Shown: in pieces, positions 1-10,889 of the stretch
Layout of the letters: each line of letters starts with the position of its first letter
Position numbering within the stretch: the stretch's first letter is position 1
Assembly (NCBI GenBank): GCA_002633025.1
Contig: NMRB01000086.1
Span: forward strand, 36,405 to 100,404
Direction: 5' to 3'
From: Notospermus geniculatus
Taxonomy: Eukaryota; Nemertea; Pilidiophora; Heteronemertea; Lineidae
Length of the DNA: 64,000 nucleotides
Position numbers and translations under genes: made by a program
Notes under the pieces: generated by a model
The model's database searches: none
Told to the model about the DNA's origin: nothing
What the model saw: only the letters and a program-made list of their open reading frames with translations

Positions 1-180
1 GGGAAAAATTGCGGCGAACCTGGTTGAGCCAATGGAGAAAGAGACACTTCACTTGGCCCTTCATAGACGCCATGATACTTTCTTACAACCAGGCGTGACA
101 TCGTTCGTTTATTCCGCCTCACTGCGCATGCTCCACAATCACGATAGACACAATATATAGGAAGTCATACAATCACGGAG
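1..180. repeat. Dispersed repeat, copy 1 (paralogue at 4072-4245)
   Basis: The first ~130 bases match 4072-4215 almost base for base. Weaker similarity continues to about 180/4245 with small indels. The match starts at the window edge, so the true left end is unseen. No coding potential was recognised. Confidence 0.75.
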
Positions 181-800
181 TCAATCTGGTCCCGCCAGAT
201 TTCACTCGGGACTTGGATTTGATGCCGTGAAATCTCTGGAACATTAATGAGGAACCGAACGAACTAACGTCACGACGTGGCGCTGCGATCGATGTGACCG
301 AAGTTTCTTTTTTTAACGTGATTTCCTGTCATTTCCACTAACTTCTGGCGTGAAATAAACCCAATTTGTTCGGTCGCGTGACATTAAAATTTACACCATC
401 TTGTCGCGGATGAAAATTTCTGCACTTTCTTTGCTTTTTTCCTTAAAATAAAGAGGTATTATGGAGATAACGGCAACGTCTTTATCTCATTTTTTTCCTC
501 TAGAAAAATGTACAGCAGATTTTTTCATGACGCAACGTCAGCACATAAAACGACGTCAATGACGTCGGTTCGGTCTCATCGATCGCTGCGCCGACCTGTC
601 GGGATAAACGGCGGGCGGGTTCCTCAATGAGGTAGCCTAATTTATCACACTTCAAGTGCATTATTTGAAGTCATCAGATCGAGCTTCAGATTACCAATAG
701 GCTCAAATTGTTCTATCTAAACATGTTGTAAGACGTAGACATTATATCTTGCTTTTATAATACTCAACATATGAAAAGTTACATGTGAATAAACCGCTCT
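181..800. other. Intergenic, nothing recognised
   Basis: AT-rich non-coding sequence. A short stretch near 245-300 (aatgaggaacc... gacgtggcgctg) resembles 3983-4022, so it may be an eroded part of the same repeat seen at the window start. No ORF, RNA gene or inverted repeat of note. Confidence 0.4.
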
Positions 801-1275
801 TTACACTATAGGCGATTCATACACAGAAAAAACATCATCAAACTAAAATGTAACACAAATAATAAGTAAGTCTTGCATTTCCAACACATTGAGAAAACGT
901 CGCGTTTATTTACAAGATCAACATTTCAATAGCATAAAGTTAAGCCACGAGGTAAGTTGAACCACTTTGTAGATTTTCTTCAAGGGCCTCGTCAGATCAC
1001 CCATCAGTTTCTGTTCTGTTTGAAATTACTCTTAAATATTACGAACAAAATGAAGTTTTATATGAAATGCCACTAGGCCTTTTCTCGTGTTTTATTTCAT
1101 TGAAATTGGCATGCTAAGCGGAAAACTGGAATGGACATAGGATGTACGCAAGTTTGTAAGAAAGGAAGTCACCTTCGTGTAAAAATAAAACTCTGGAATG
1201 AATTTCGTAAGGAACGTCTGAAGTTTTCCAAAGGTAGGTTATGAAACGAAATCTCAATCCATGTTGTATTGTTTA
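801..1275. repeat. Dispersed ~470 bp segment, uninterrupted copy
   Basis: This segment recurs at 8120-9020 with over 90% identity by eye. The second copy is interrupted by a 440 bp inverted-repeat element at 8501-8940. This copy therefore serves as the paralogous empty site. Both copies carry the same run from ggcgattcatacacagaaaa through caatccat. Confidence 0.75.
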
Positions 1276-2249
1276 TACGGATGAGAAAGAGTTTGTTGGT
1301 AACGAAATACAGTAGGACCTATAACCGGGTATTTTGTGGACAGGTTTGCCACGAGGATAGCTCTCTATTAAGGACGCCGCCTCTTTTAACAACATTCGTA
1401 TCAATATTGACCTCAGTAGGCCTAATCGAGATGCCTTTCCTTTAACGACATAGTGTAAGTTCCATAAGTACCCGGTTCATAAGAAGACCGGAATACACCG
1501 GAATCCGCCGGAATACACCGAAATACTGCCGAAAACACAATAAAAAAGGTTTAATTTTACTCTTATGCTGTAGCTATGACATGTATTAGGGGCCTAGTAC
1601 ATGGATACCAGGCAGAATAGGGCAAGATCAGCCTCAAAATTCACACAGTCAACTTTAGAAACATCGCATCAGGTGATTTCGGCGGGCGGCCGGCGGTCGC
1701 CATCTTGCATGCGTGTTTGAGGTTATCCAATATGGCGGCGGTCGATCGCCGAAAACACACGTCGGGCGAAGTTTCTGTTCGAATGGTCGGATATTGAGAC
1801 TGATATTGTACATTTTTTTGAATATATTAGTACTGCATGTCAAACATTCCATAGAAATGCATTATTGCAGGATTGCTTTGGCTTTTCTCTTTGGATACCA
1901 CTTTGCACGCTGCTTACTGGAGATTTAGGCCTTACAAATGATGTAATCCACTAAAATACAGAATTTGTAATTTTGAAATTGTAAATTTCGTAGGCCACGA
2001 ATTTATTCGTAGTGTCATTTTTGACTGCCGTGACCTATTTGCTTTAAGGTTCCTCTTTTCAAAATTACGGAAGGAAAAGGCAAGTTAGACTTCATGAATT
2101 CGTGGAGATGAATTCCGACAGTGACCAGAGGGTGAAAGTAACAACGGATGACGGATTTCATACTTCGAACTCGCTTCACCGACGTCTTCTTTTGAGAGTT
2201 TAAAAGGGTCGTTTTAGTCAAATTCAAATTCAAATATTCCTCCATTGTT
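1276..2249. other. Intergenic, nothing recognised
   Basis: Two overlapping antisense ORFs of 65-71 codons lie around 1655-1928. They have no recognisable domain and no initiation or splice context, so they are treated as chance. A TAGGCCTA octamer lies at 1417-1424. Confidence 0.4.
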
Positions 2250-2680
2250 TTTGGCAAATTTCTAGTCATTTTCATCAAAATGAAAATAACTCAAACGATC
2301 AACGTTGGAGATGTCAGAGTCAAATACATGTATTTCTAATGAAGTTCTTCACGCGTTTCCGGCCGTTTTACATAAAATCTCCGAGAAAATATTCTATTCA
2401 TGGTCATTAACAGTGAAGATGAAGTACATTTTATTTCAAACTGTCATATGACGGAAAATAACGAATATTATTAATCAGGCCAAATGACGCATTTGTAAAA
2501 AAACTAATTTAAATATTTCTCCTGTTGTTGTGAACGAGTTTCTGGTCATTTTCATCAAGTTTTCCTGAAATAATTCTTAGTGATCAGTGTTGAAGATGAG
2601 GTTCATTTTATTGCAAACTGTCTATTTCAGATAATAAAGAATATTATTAATCAGGTCCAATGACTTATTTTTAAAAAATC
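2250..2680. repeat. ~170 bp satellite, 5' patch, abutting the GPCR start
   Basis: About two and a half diverged units of the satellite found at 9605-10216. Diagnostic phrases are acgagtttctggtcatt, gaagatgaggt(t/a)cattttatt and gaatattattaatcaggtcc. The last unit runs up to the GPCR start codon at 2681, so the presumed 5' flank of that gene is satellite DNA. Confidence 0.7.
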
Positions 2681-3745
2681 ATGGTGTCTTTTGAAATCAC
2701 CAATTCTACAGGAAGGTTCCAGTACGGTGGCGATTTGTTTGTATGGACGGATTACAGGTTCACGTGGTTAGTTGACCTTTTATGGTTTATACTCGCAGAC
2801 AGACTCCAGCCCGCTCTAATGATCTTAGGTACAATAATGAATATCATGACAATAGTTGTTCTCACAGTCGGAAAAGTTGGTAATAAATCCACTGTTATCC
2901 TTCTCGTCACCCTAAGCCTAACTGACACATTAGTTATTTATAACTACGGCTACTTATTGATGATCCTTGGAAATCTATTTCATTACCTTCCACCTCCATC
3001 TACTAGTGGGTGCCAGTGGTTATATTTTGGAGGCCCATATATCATTTATTTTTCCCACTGGAACGTGTTGTTAATTTCAATTGAAAGATGGATATGTGTG
3101 TTTTTTCCTCTGAAAGCGAAAACAATATGCACCAAGAAATGGACAATAGTTTCGTTGTTATCAACTGCGCTCTTTTTATTTACATGGTTATGGCCAAAGT
3201 TGAGTTATCATTTCAGTTACATGTATCATGATAGTTGCAGATTGATAGACGAATTACAAGACTACCATCCGATTGAAACCTTTATATTGAATCCCTTAAT
3301 TTCTGCTATTATACCGTTCACAGGCATAATTCTCTGCAACGTTGCCATTATCTACAAGACACGACAAGGCCTTTCGCAGAAGAGACGAGTCCAAGACAGC
3401 CGCCATGATTCAAAAATGAATAATATGACCCGGATGTTGTTGGCAGTCAGTTTTGCCTTTATACTGCTGACATTTCCGCAAACATCTAGGGAAGCATTTT
3501 TAAAAATCTGGTTGATGATCTCCCCCGACGATGAAAAGTGGGCAGAAGATATTTTTTACGTCACAGTCCCAATATTTCATCAGCTGGTTCTTCTTAACCA
3601 CTGCAGTAATTTTATTCTCTATTGCATCACGGGAACTCAGTTCAGACGAGAATTTCTGAGACTCATTCGATGTGGGGTTTATTATCAGGGTAAAAAAAGG
3701 GAAACCCCGTCTGCATCCTTGCCTGTCCGCAGACGACATCATTAG
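2681..3745 (+). CDS. Class A (rhodopsin-like) G-protein-coupled receptor, single exon
   Basis: 354-residue intronless ORF with seven hydrophobic segments. Landmarks: Asn54 in TM1 (GTIMN), LSLTD in TM2 with Asp82, the conserved extracellular Cys pair Cys111 and Cys186, and Glu135-Arg136-Trp137 in place of the usual DRY at the end of TM3. Pro212 lies in TM5 and Pro266 in TM6. TM7 ends in NHCSNFILY (306-314), replacing the canonical NPxxY. An Asn-Ser-Thr glycosylation site is at residue 8, and the tail is short and basic. These features place it among peptide-receptor-like class A GPCRs of the plasma membrane. The ligand cannot be told. Many invertebrates carry intronless GPCR expansions, so a lineage-specific orphan receptor is likely. 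The start is the first Met of the ORF; satellite DNA lies directly upstream. A decayed retrocopy is unlikely because all seven helices are intact. Confidence 0.9.
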   Translation: MVSFEITNSTGRFQYGGDLFVWTDYRFTWLVDLLWFILADRLQPALMILGTIMNIMTIVVLTVGKVGNKSTVILLVTLSLTDTLVIYNYGYLLMILGNLFHYLPPPSTSGCQWLYFGGPYIIYFSHWNVLLISIERWICVFFPLKAKTICTKKWTIVSLLSTALFLFTWLWPKLSYHFSYMYHDSCRLIDELQDYHPIETFILNPLISAIIPFTGIILCNVAIIYKTRQGLSQKRRVQDSRHDSKMNNMTRMLLAVSFAFILLTFPQTSREAFLKIWLMISPDDEKWAEDIFYVTVPIFHQLVLLNHCSNFILYCITGTQFRREFLRLIRCGVYYQGKKRETPSASLPVRRRHH

Positions 3746-3803
3746 CGTGTTCAATTACTAGCGCCGCGCTTTCCCGAGTAAGCATACAGCGTTTTTTAGC
3801 TCT

Positions 3804-3956
3804 GGGGCCGGTTGCACAAAACTCACGATAGCGCTAACTTGGTTAGCGCTAACTATATGTTAAGTGACGTAAAAATCCATTGTCTTTTTACGTCATTTAA
3901 CATAAAGTTAGCGCTAACACCAAGTTAGCGCTAACATGAGTTTTGTGCAACCCAGC
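3804..3956. mobile_element. MITE with gccggttgcacaaaa termini
   Basis: About 153 bp foldback. The left end ggccggttgcacaaaactca pairs with tgagttttgtgcaacc at the right end. Inside, gttagcgctaac and a gacgtaaaaa/tttttacgtc pair are also arranged symmetrically. No transposase is present. The element at 6659-6793 shares the terminal gggccggttgcacaaa but has a different interior. Confidence 0.8.
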
Positions 3957-4071
3957 CTGACGTCACAACTCGCGCCTGGCCCAATGAGGAACCGGCGGAA
4001 CTACTCCGTGACGTGGCGCTGACGCCGGTTCCCCATAAAAAAAGGTGCGACCCCTTGAGCCGGTTACTTTG

Positions 4072-4245
4072 GGGAAAAATTGCGGCGAACCTGGTTGAGC
4101 CAATGGAGAAAGAGACACTTCACTTGGCCCTTCATAGACGCCATGACACTTTCCTACAACCAGGCGTGACATACTAGTAGTTCGTTTATTCCGCCTCAGT
4201 GCGCATGTTCCACAGTCGCGACTAGGAAGTCATACAATAACCGAG
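4072..4245. repeat. Dispersed repeat, copy 2 (see 1-180)
   Basis: Nearly identical to the first 130 bases of the window, with weaker similarity beyond. It is preceded by a GC-richer stretch (3960-4070) that is absent from the window before copy 1 because copy 1 touches the edge. Confidence 0.75.
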
Positions 4246-5192
4246 TATGTAATATTGGTTCACTAGAGTGACCATTATTTTCATCCTTGATTTCCTTTCA
4301 CGGTTTATGTTCGCGGATTTTCTCAGCCATGGTACAACCTTTCCAGCTGAAATTTGGAGGGTATGATTGCTGTATTATAAATCCGTGTCTGCGTGGTACA
4401 TGTATTTCAGAGCTTGAAGAGGCTATTTCTGGGCGGTTCCGCTCTAACATGTGAAAGAGAAATTGCATTCCCTTGATACGTAAATATAACAATATACAAT
4501 TGATAACAAAGGTTCTTTTCGTTGATCACGCCCAAATGACCAGTATTTGTCATCATTTGGGAGAAAAAGTTTGGATCTACGCTACGGTAGCTGGTGTGGC
4601 AGAGGTGTTACGATAGGTGCCTGCGTGGATGGAGATTGGTACGGAGTAGGCCGGAGCCAGTCTTACCTCTCACGCTCCATAATACATGTGCAGCTTATTA
4701 GCAACAGTTCATAACGGGTAACTCATTTTAGCCGTAGTAAGTATTGTTTTACTGTCTGATACATCATGTTTTAAATCTATTGTGGTGTTTCCGTGTTTCT
4801 GTGACAATGGAGAAGGCGTGCAAAGTGGGTTTATATTCGCGCGGAGGTTGATAAGTTGGGCTTATCGCGGTGATGAGGCCGTTGTTGACGAAACTGCCGA
4901 GAATGGCCGATGCAGTGTTAACATGTCGAGGCAAGAAAACACTTTTTCGCCCTCTTTCACAACGAAATTGTGATATGTCATATGGATGGATGTGTAGATG
5001 ACGGTGGATTACTACTGGATGCTGTATTTGCATGCTTTATTTCATCCAGAGTAAACGGAACCAGAATTCGAGAATTTGGCGTTGGCAATGTTATGCCTTT
5101 ATTGGTGAAGATATAGCCTAAATCAATTTGGCCTAATGTTTGGAGGACGTGAGAATATTAAAGTCAGAAACAATGATGTGTAACAACTATTT
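4246..5192. other. Intergenic, nothing recognised
   Basis: Only short ORFs (under 90 codons) overlapping on both strands, with no recognisable domain. A TACATGTA octamer lies at 4397-4404. Confidence 0.4.
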
Positions 5193-5232
5193 GCATCGGG
5201 TTTTTCAACGGCGATGATGAAAAACCCGATGC
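5193..5232. other. Perfect hairpin, 15 bp stem
   Basis: gcatcgggtttttca is followed, after a 10-base loop, by its exact complement tgaaaaacccgatgc. The stem is perfect. It may be a core of a decayed foldback element or a small structured RNA; nothing else in the sequence decides. Confidence 0.6.
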
Positions 5233-5953
5233 GAACCAACCGACGCGACGAAGTTTTGACGAACGTCAGGCCTAGTTGACGTCTCACTGGGCTTGGTGAC
5301 GCCGCCCTGCCTTGATGACGCCACGCAGGAGAACTGCACTGGAGCACGACGGGAGGAAGCCTGATTATGACGTCATAATCATGCACAACGTTACTATGGT
5401 GTGCTTGGCGACATCAGGGCGAATACATCTACTTGACGACTGCGGTCAATTATGACGCCATCACCTCAGGTTTAATTTCATAAAATCCTCCTTAATTAAT
5501 TACCTTTAAGTTCATTTTCCAAAAATTTCTAATTGTGGGCCATTAATTCAACCATATATTCATTCCACCAGTTGAAAGTGCTAAAAATTACACCGTATGT
5601 GAGATATTGTACACTGAAGTTAGACACGGCTGCCAGAACTATATAACGAAACGATGACGGTGTTCCACATCTGCTGTCTGCGTGCTGCGCATTGGCGCCG
5701 CTACGCGGCGTTCCGGGAACGTTGCGTCCAGCATCCACTGGTACAGGGTGAGAACGATGTTTTACACCCACGAAGCCATCTGGTGGTAGCCAACTAGACT
5801 AACACTACTGACCTGGTAGGGACCTGACCAGCTGACCTGGAATGGAATGCTCAGCATGTAAACCAACAATGCTGGCTGACTGACAGGCGACTATAGCCGT
5901 GGTTACACTTCATAAAATCCCTGGATTTTTTGCGGTCACACCTATGAATTGCC
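5233..5953. other. Intergenic, nothing recognised
   Basis: No supported gene. ORFs of 80-87 codons on the minus strand lack domains and flanking signals. Confidence 0.4.
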
Positions 5954-6127
5954 GGTGTAACGTTTTTCAGTGAGGCGTGTGATCCAGTGTGACAACACAA
6001 TAGATTGACGGAATAAGCGGCGACTTGACAATGAGCGACACACAGAGAAACAGCGAGTTCGTTTCCCAGTGTGTTCCGAACAATGGGAATCACACAGAAA
6101 AACGGCCACACTGAAAAACGTTACACC
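5954..6127. mobile_element. MITE with ggtgtaacgtttttcagtg termini
   Basis: The left end ggtgtaacgtttttcagtg is the complement of the right end cactgaaaaacgttacacc, a 19 bp perfect terminal inverted repeat bounding 174 bp without coding capacity. Confidence 0.8.
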
Positions 6128-6658
6128 TGGCTTCGAGAAACCCGTGTCTGAAAAACACGGGTTTTTGGGACACGGCAAGCTCGCCGTGCTTTTCGAAATC
6201 CCCGTGTTTCGTTAGTTCTTAGCACGGCGACAGATGGCGCAGCCATTAAGTGACGTCGTTTTCGCGCCTCCAACAATGTGTGACCATTCAGAAATGACCG
6301 AAGAGTCAATGCATGCAGCGCAACTGTCGCCGGGCCACTTAACTACAATGTAGTAGCGTGACCTCTCGCCGGGATTTTCGTACACACGGGTTTGACACGG
6401 GTCTGAAAAAACACGGGTAGTTTCAACAGGTGCAACATTAGCTTATGCAGAAAATGAACATCCATTTATGAAAACTGTGATTGATGTAATGGAGGCCATC
6501 ATGATGTAGGCCTAATGTCGATGAAGATCAAATACATGTACAAGAATTGTTGTATTCCGTCTCTTGTCCCTTTCTTCTTTGTGAAATGACAGCACATACC
6601 CAATAGTAATGAGGGGGTCGCCACTTCTCCGCGGAAAGATGTCGCTGCGACCAAATCA
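6128..6658. other. Intergenic with acacggg hairpins
   Basis: Between 6140 and 6425 the words cccgtgt and acacggg recur in both orientations (for example acccgtgtctgaaaaacacgggt), so this part folds on itself and is probably a second decayed inverted-repeat element. No ORF is supported. Confidence 0.4.
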
Positions 6659-6793
6659 GGGGCCGGTTGCACAAAGAATCTTAAGTCTAAGAAAGAACTT
6701 AAGTCTGAAATGAAGTCATCTGATTTGCTGAAACCTGGTCACATGATGACTTAAGTCGAACTTTAGACTTAAGATTCTTTGTGAAACTGGGCC
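6659..6793. mobile_element. MITE with gggccggttgcacaaag termini
   Basis: The left arm ggttgcacaaagaatcttaa and continuing tcta pairs with the right arm ttagacttaagattctttgt followed by gaaactgggccc. It is about 135 bp with near-complete arms. It shares its tip with the element at 3804-3956. Confidence 0.8.
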
Positions 6794-7600
6794 CAGGCTT
6801 TTTCATTGTCTTCAGGACGTCATCTCTGTGGCAATGTGCGCTGCGAGCATGAAGCCACAACGTCACGGCAGTGTGACGTTGACGTTCTGTACAAAGTCAC
6901 AGTGGAAAAGTGGATACGGTCGCAGCGCCATCAAATGGTAGAAAAAATTAGGCTACCTCCTCATTACTGCAACGACTGACGGTTTCACCGCTTCATGAAA
7001 AAATCTCCCCTGCCTGTCACAACCTCTTGTGAACCATGTCGCCGAAAGGCTTGTCAATTAGCAGCAGGATTTAATTAGTCTCCGCCACGCCACGTAGTGG
7101 TCGAGTGGAGACTCTTGTGTTAGCTAGGAAACTTTCTCGGCCCAAACCAACCTCAGACCAGGAGGCTTACGTGCCTATGCGTGTGTGCATTCTGCAGTGC
7201 TTCACGGGCTCCTTGCAGTGTCGTAATTTTATCACCATATAACACGAAGTTTCGACGAAACTGTCTTTCAATAAAATATTCCGGTGTCAGGATTTGTGAC
7301 TACTAGTATTCTTTCATTTCCACGTCGGGTGTATGTTGTTTAATTTATCCATGCTGATGTTTACGACGATGTTTTGCGCCACGACTGCCGTATGATCCCA
7401 GCCTGACAACATGGACGACATGCTAACGAACATGACCAACATCCTAACTCGGCTAGGCCTATATCCGCCATGTCCTCGGCCCATATCCCCCATTTCCCGA
7501 TCGGCATTCTGTTTTTTGGTAGGCCCTAACGAAACCTCTGTCATTCCTTTTGACATTTTGGCCACAAAAGCAACTGTCCGAGGACATGGCGGGATGGGGA
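6794..7600. other. Intergenic, nothing recognised
   Basis: Moderately GC-rich non-coding sequence. Overlapping ORFs at 7314-7701 exist on both strands but carry no domain and sit partly on an inverted repeat, so they are not called. Confidence 0.4.
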
Positions 7601-7651
7601 TGGTGTCCGAGAATAGGACCGCCATCACTGAAAAATCTATTCTCGGACACT
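7601..7651. repeat. Short inverted repeat (tgtccgagaatag / ctattctcggaca)
   Basis: A 13 bp perfect inverted repeat with a ~25 base spacer. The flanking words gaggacatggcggg and ccgccatgtcctc (7455-7590) form a second nested pair, so 7460-7651 is probably one decayed foldback element. Confidence 0.5.
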
Positions 7652-8119
7652 TTTGGAAGACAAATTGCGCGAGGCAGAGTGGATTAAAATACATCAAATA
7701 AACAGTTTCCGGTTCAGTTTACGTCACTTTCATCAATAAAACCTTACATTCGTTCTTTAATGTGGCATTGCGGGTCAAAATTGGCCGTGCATGTCTCTTA
7801 GGCCTATGCCTAGTGTGACATGCGACGCGTGGCGGAGACTCCAGAGTCTGCATGCAGACTCAACTGACAACTCTAGTTGGTTGCAGGGATTGATAGCACA
7901 GGATCGAGATTGTATGACCTCGTGCTGCACTGATGCATCACTGTTATAGGGAACTTCATTCATTCAAGGAATACATGTACTGCCTACTCGTGTAACCCGC
8001 TTTGGGTGTTGTGTAACAGATGTACTTTAAGGTACAAAGTTCAAACCTGGGCCAACGTGTTATTGGTTCACGTAGGGACCATTATTTTCCTAGCGGTTTT
8101 GCCCGATTCACTCTCACAC
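7652..8119. other. Intergenic, nothing recognised
   Basis: No gene or repeat supported. TAGGCCTA lies at 7799-7806 and TACATGTA at 7972-7979. Confidence 0.35.
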
Positions 8120-9020
8120 AGTTAACACTAAAGGCGATTCATACACAGAAAAAATATCTCATCAAACTAAAATGTAACACAAATAATAAGTCTTGCATTT
8201 CCAACACATCGAGAAAACGTCGTTTATTTACAAGATTAACATTTCAACAGCATAAAGTTAAGCCACGAGGTAAGTTGAACCATTTTGTAGATTTTCTTCA
8301 AGGGCCTCGTAAGATCACTTATCAGTTTCTGTTCTGTTTGAAATATTACGCACAATATGAAGTTTCATATGAAATGCCATTAGGCCTTTTCTCGTGTTTT
8401 ATTTCGTTGAAATTGCATGCTAAGCGGAAAACTGGACTGGACAGAGGATGTACTCAAGTTTGTCAGGAAGAAAGTCACCTTCGTGTACAACTACAACTCC
8501 ACTCTTCATTCCACATCCGCATGGTGCGAGGTTTATGAACGATATCTCCACAACAGCTGAGTCAAATTTGACAAAAAATACATCAATCATCTTATCTTTC
8601 TTGTCGGTATCTTTATGCTATGTTCATTTTCCGTGTACGTCCAAACACAACGGATCCCTTTCTCAAAACCCACTTCATTTCCCCGCGATGTTCAGTGCCG
8701 TTTGCACGTGCGCGATGCATTGCGTCATTTCAAAATGGCCGCCACTTCGGCCGAAAACACGAACAGTGATTGGTGAAAGAACTTCTTTATGTCAGGTTTT
8801 TAGGGAAAATGACAGCGATGATGCCTGTAGCGACAAAAAAGACAAATCGATTGGCGTATGGTATGTCGATTTTGACCCAGTCGATGCTGAGACTGATATC
8901 GGCTGAAAACCTCGCGCCAATCGGATGTGGAATGAAGAGTAGAATGAATTTCATCAGGAACGTCTGAAGTTTTTCAAAGGTAGGCTATGAAACGAAATCT
9001 CAATCCATATTGTACTGTCT
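8120..9020. repeat. Dispersed ~470 bp segment, copy interrupted by an element
   Basis: 8120-8490 matches 801-1175 and 8941-9020 matches 1196-1275. The intervening 440 bp is the inverted-repeat element at 8501-8940. Confidence 0.75.
8501..8940. mobile_element. Non-autonomous DNA element, 19 bp TIR, inserted in a repeat
   Basis: The terminal inverted repeat actcttcattccacatccg is exact at both ends. Subterminal gcgaggttt/aaacctcgc is also inverted. The paralogous segment at 801-1275 lacks exactly this stretch, which supports an insertion. No clear target duplication is visible and no transposase is encoded. Confidence 0.8.
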
Positions 9021-9060
9021 ATACGAATTAACCAGAAATAATAACGGGTTTCTAAGGCGA

Positions 9061-9145
9061 AAGACATATACCCTCCTACCGGACTCGAACCCACGGACCC
9101 TCGCATTAGGCAACAATCGCCAGCACTAGGGCAGCATCTTAACAC
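9061..9145 (-). repeat. tRNA-like / SINE-head fragment
   Basis: On the minus strand a B-box-like ggttcgagtcc is preceded by a tRNA-like stretch with a plausible A-box region. The cloverleaf does not close and there is no 3' tail, so this is a tRNA-derived repeat fragment rather than a functional tRNA. Confidence 0.4.
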
Positions 9146-9267
9146 TAAATCCCCATCTTAAAAAGATGGTTCAATGACCTCAGTACCCTGCGAGTAGCCC
9201 AAACCATCTCCGAACCCAAATAGTTCGAATGAGAAACAGCTAGTTTGTTGGTATAATTTCCCGTTTT

Positions 9268-9538
9268 GGGACTGAGACGCAATAGACAAATCCCAAATTC
9301 CAAGTTCTGCGCACTTCCGCCGAAATAGCAACAAGAACCTCGATCTGAAGCCAGCTGACGTGACGCAATCCATGATTCAGCAATGGTCAACTCTGACGTA
9401 ACGTCGTCCAAGTCACTGTCGTGGGGTTCTCTGCGTCACGTCATTCAGTTTCAGACCGAGGTTCTTGTTGCTATTTCGGCGGAAGTGCGCAGATCTTTCC
9501 CGTTTACGTCAATTTGGGATTTGTCTATGATTTGGTCC
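9268..9538. mobile_element. Large foldback element
   Basis: The left arm carries tctgcgcacttccgccgaaa and tagcaacaagaacctcg (about 9305-9345). The right arm carries their complements (about 9452-9493). Outer words agacaaatcccaaatt and aatttgggatttgtct extend the pairing. A roughly 100 bp unpaired centre separates the arms. No ORF of note. Confidence 0.75.
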
Positions 9539-9604
9539 TCTGGCGGTCAGAAAATACAGTTTCGCAGAAAAGCACCTTTTCTTTCAAAGGAATCTTTTTA
9601 AGTG

Positions 9605-10216
9605 AAACATTTGAGTCAAATATTTCTCATGTAATTCTTAACGAGTTTCTGGTCGTTTTCATCAAGTTTCCCTAAAAATAATTCACGGTGATCGACGTTG
9701 AAGATGAGGTACATTTTATTTCAGACTGTCATATGAGAGAAAATAAAGAATATTATTAATCAGGTCCAAAGACGTATTTGTAAGATCACATTTAAATATT
9801 TCTCATGTAGCTCTTAACGAGTTTCTGGTCATTTTTATCAGGTTTTCCTGAAAGTAATATATGGTAATCAACGTTGAAGATGAGGTACATTTTATTTCAG
9901 ACTGTCATATGAGAGAAAATAAAGAATATTATTAATCAGGTCCACAAAGACGTATTTTGTAGCTCTTAACGTGTTTCTGGTCATTTTTATCAGGCTTTCC
10001 TGAAAATAACTTATGGTAGTCAACGTTGAAGATGAGGTTCATTTTATTTCAGACTGTCTTATGTCAGAAGGGAAAGAATCAGGTCCAATGACGTATTTGT
10101 AAAAATCAGATTTAAATATTTCTCCTGTAGTTCTTAACGAGTTTCTAGTCATTTTTATCAGGTTTTCCTGAAATAATTCATGGTGATCAATGTTGAAGAT
10201 GAAGTACATTTTATTT
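9605..10216. repeat. ~170 bp satellite, 3' patch
   Basis: Four successive units are marked by acgagtttctggtc (or acgtgtttctggtc) at about 9641, 9817, 9969 and 10137, giving spacings of 176, 152 and 168 bp. Each unit also carries the gttgaagatgag and ttattaatcaggtcc landmarks. The array stops abruptly at the N at 10217, as expected where an assembler broke in a repeat. Confidence 0.8.
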
Positions 10217-10217
10217 N
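10217..10217. other. Single-N scaffold join
   Basis: One N interrupts the satellite; the sequence to the right is unrelated. The true gap length is unknown. Confidence 0.8.
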
Positions 10218-10889
10218 ATCCCTCGAAGTCCAAAATGTAAACAAAGAACACGTGTGTTTAGTCTAAAAATAGGTTAGGTCACCCTCCCACTTGAGAAGGA
10301 ACAGCCATACGTCACGAAGTACTTAAGCAGAACTTAAATTCCGGTTTTGCGAGAGTTCCCTAAACTGAGAGATTTCCCTAAAACGAGAGTACTCCTTGCG
10401 CGCGCTAGGTGGTTCTCCATAAAAGGGCTGCAGCACTGGCCCATGGGGTACATTTCTTCTCACTGCTCGATGACACCGAGTGCGATAATGAATTCCGTGA
10501 ACTACCGACTCGTAAAAGAATCATTGATTCAATATGCCCTACCGGCAGATTCGGTGAATCAGTTCCAAGCTGATCGATAGCGGGGAATTCCTGCTTCCTG
10601 CTATGTCGCAATATCCATACATACACAAACACTAGTCAGACCTATGACAAGTCGGCCGTCGGATAGATAATATCTACGTCTTTTAACAGAAATCGGTTCT
10701 TGACCTACGCCTACTGGCATTTTCCATCAGGACTTCGGTCGTGCAAAAGCTGGTTATACGAATTGGTATTCCGTCGGGGTCAACACTGAGGCAATGGACC
10801 TGTAAGTAGCCCCCTAGCTAGTAAACGTCAACATACCGGTAGTCAACACTTTCATTTCGTTGGATAGTCAAATTTCACAATGGGCCAAC
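10218..10889. other. Intergenic, nothing recognised
   Basis: Overlapping ORFs of 75-77 codons on opposite strands near 10347-10632 show no domain. A TACCGGTA octamer lies near 10838. Confidence 0.35.

Noticed and set aside
3963-4172. 69-codon minus-strand ORF
   Set aside because: Falls across a dispersed repeat; the other copy at 1-180 shows no conserved reading frame constraint.
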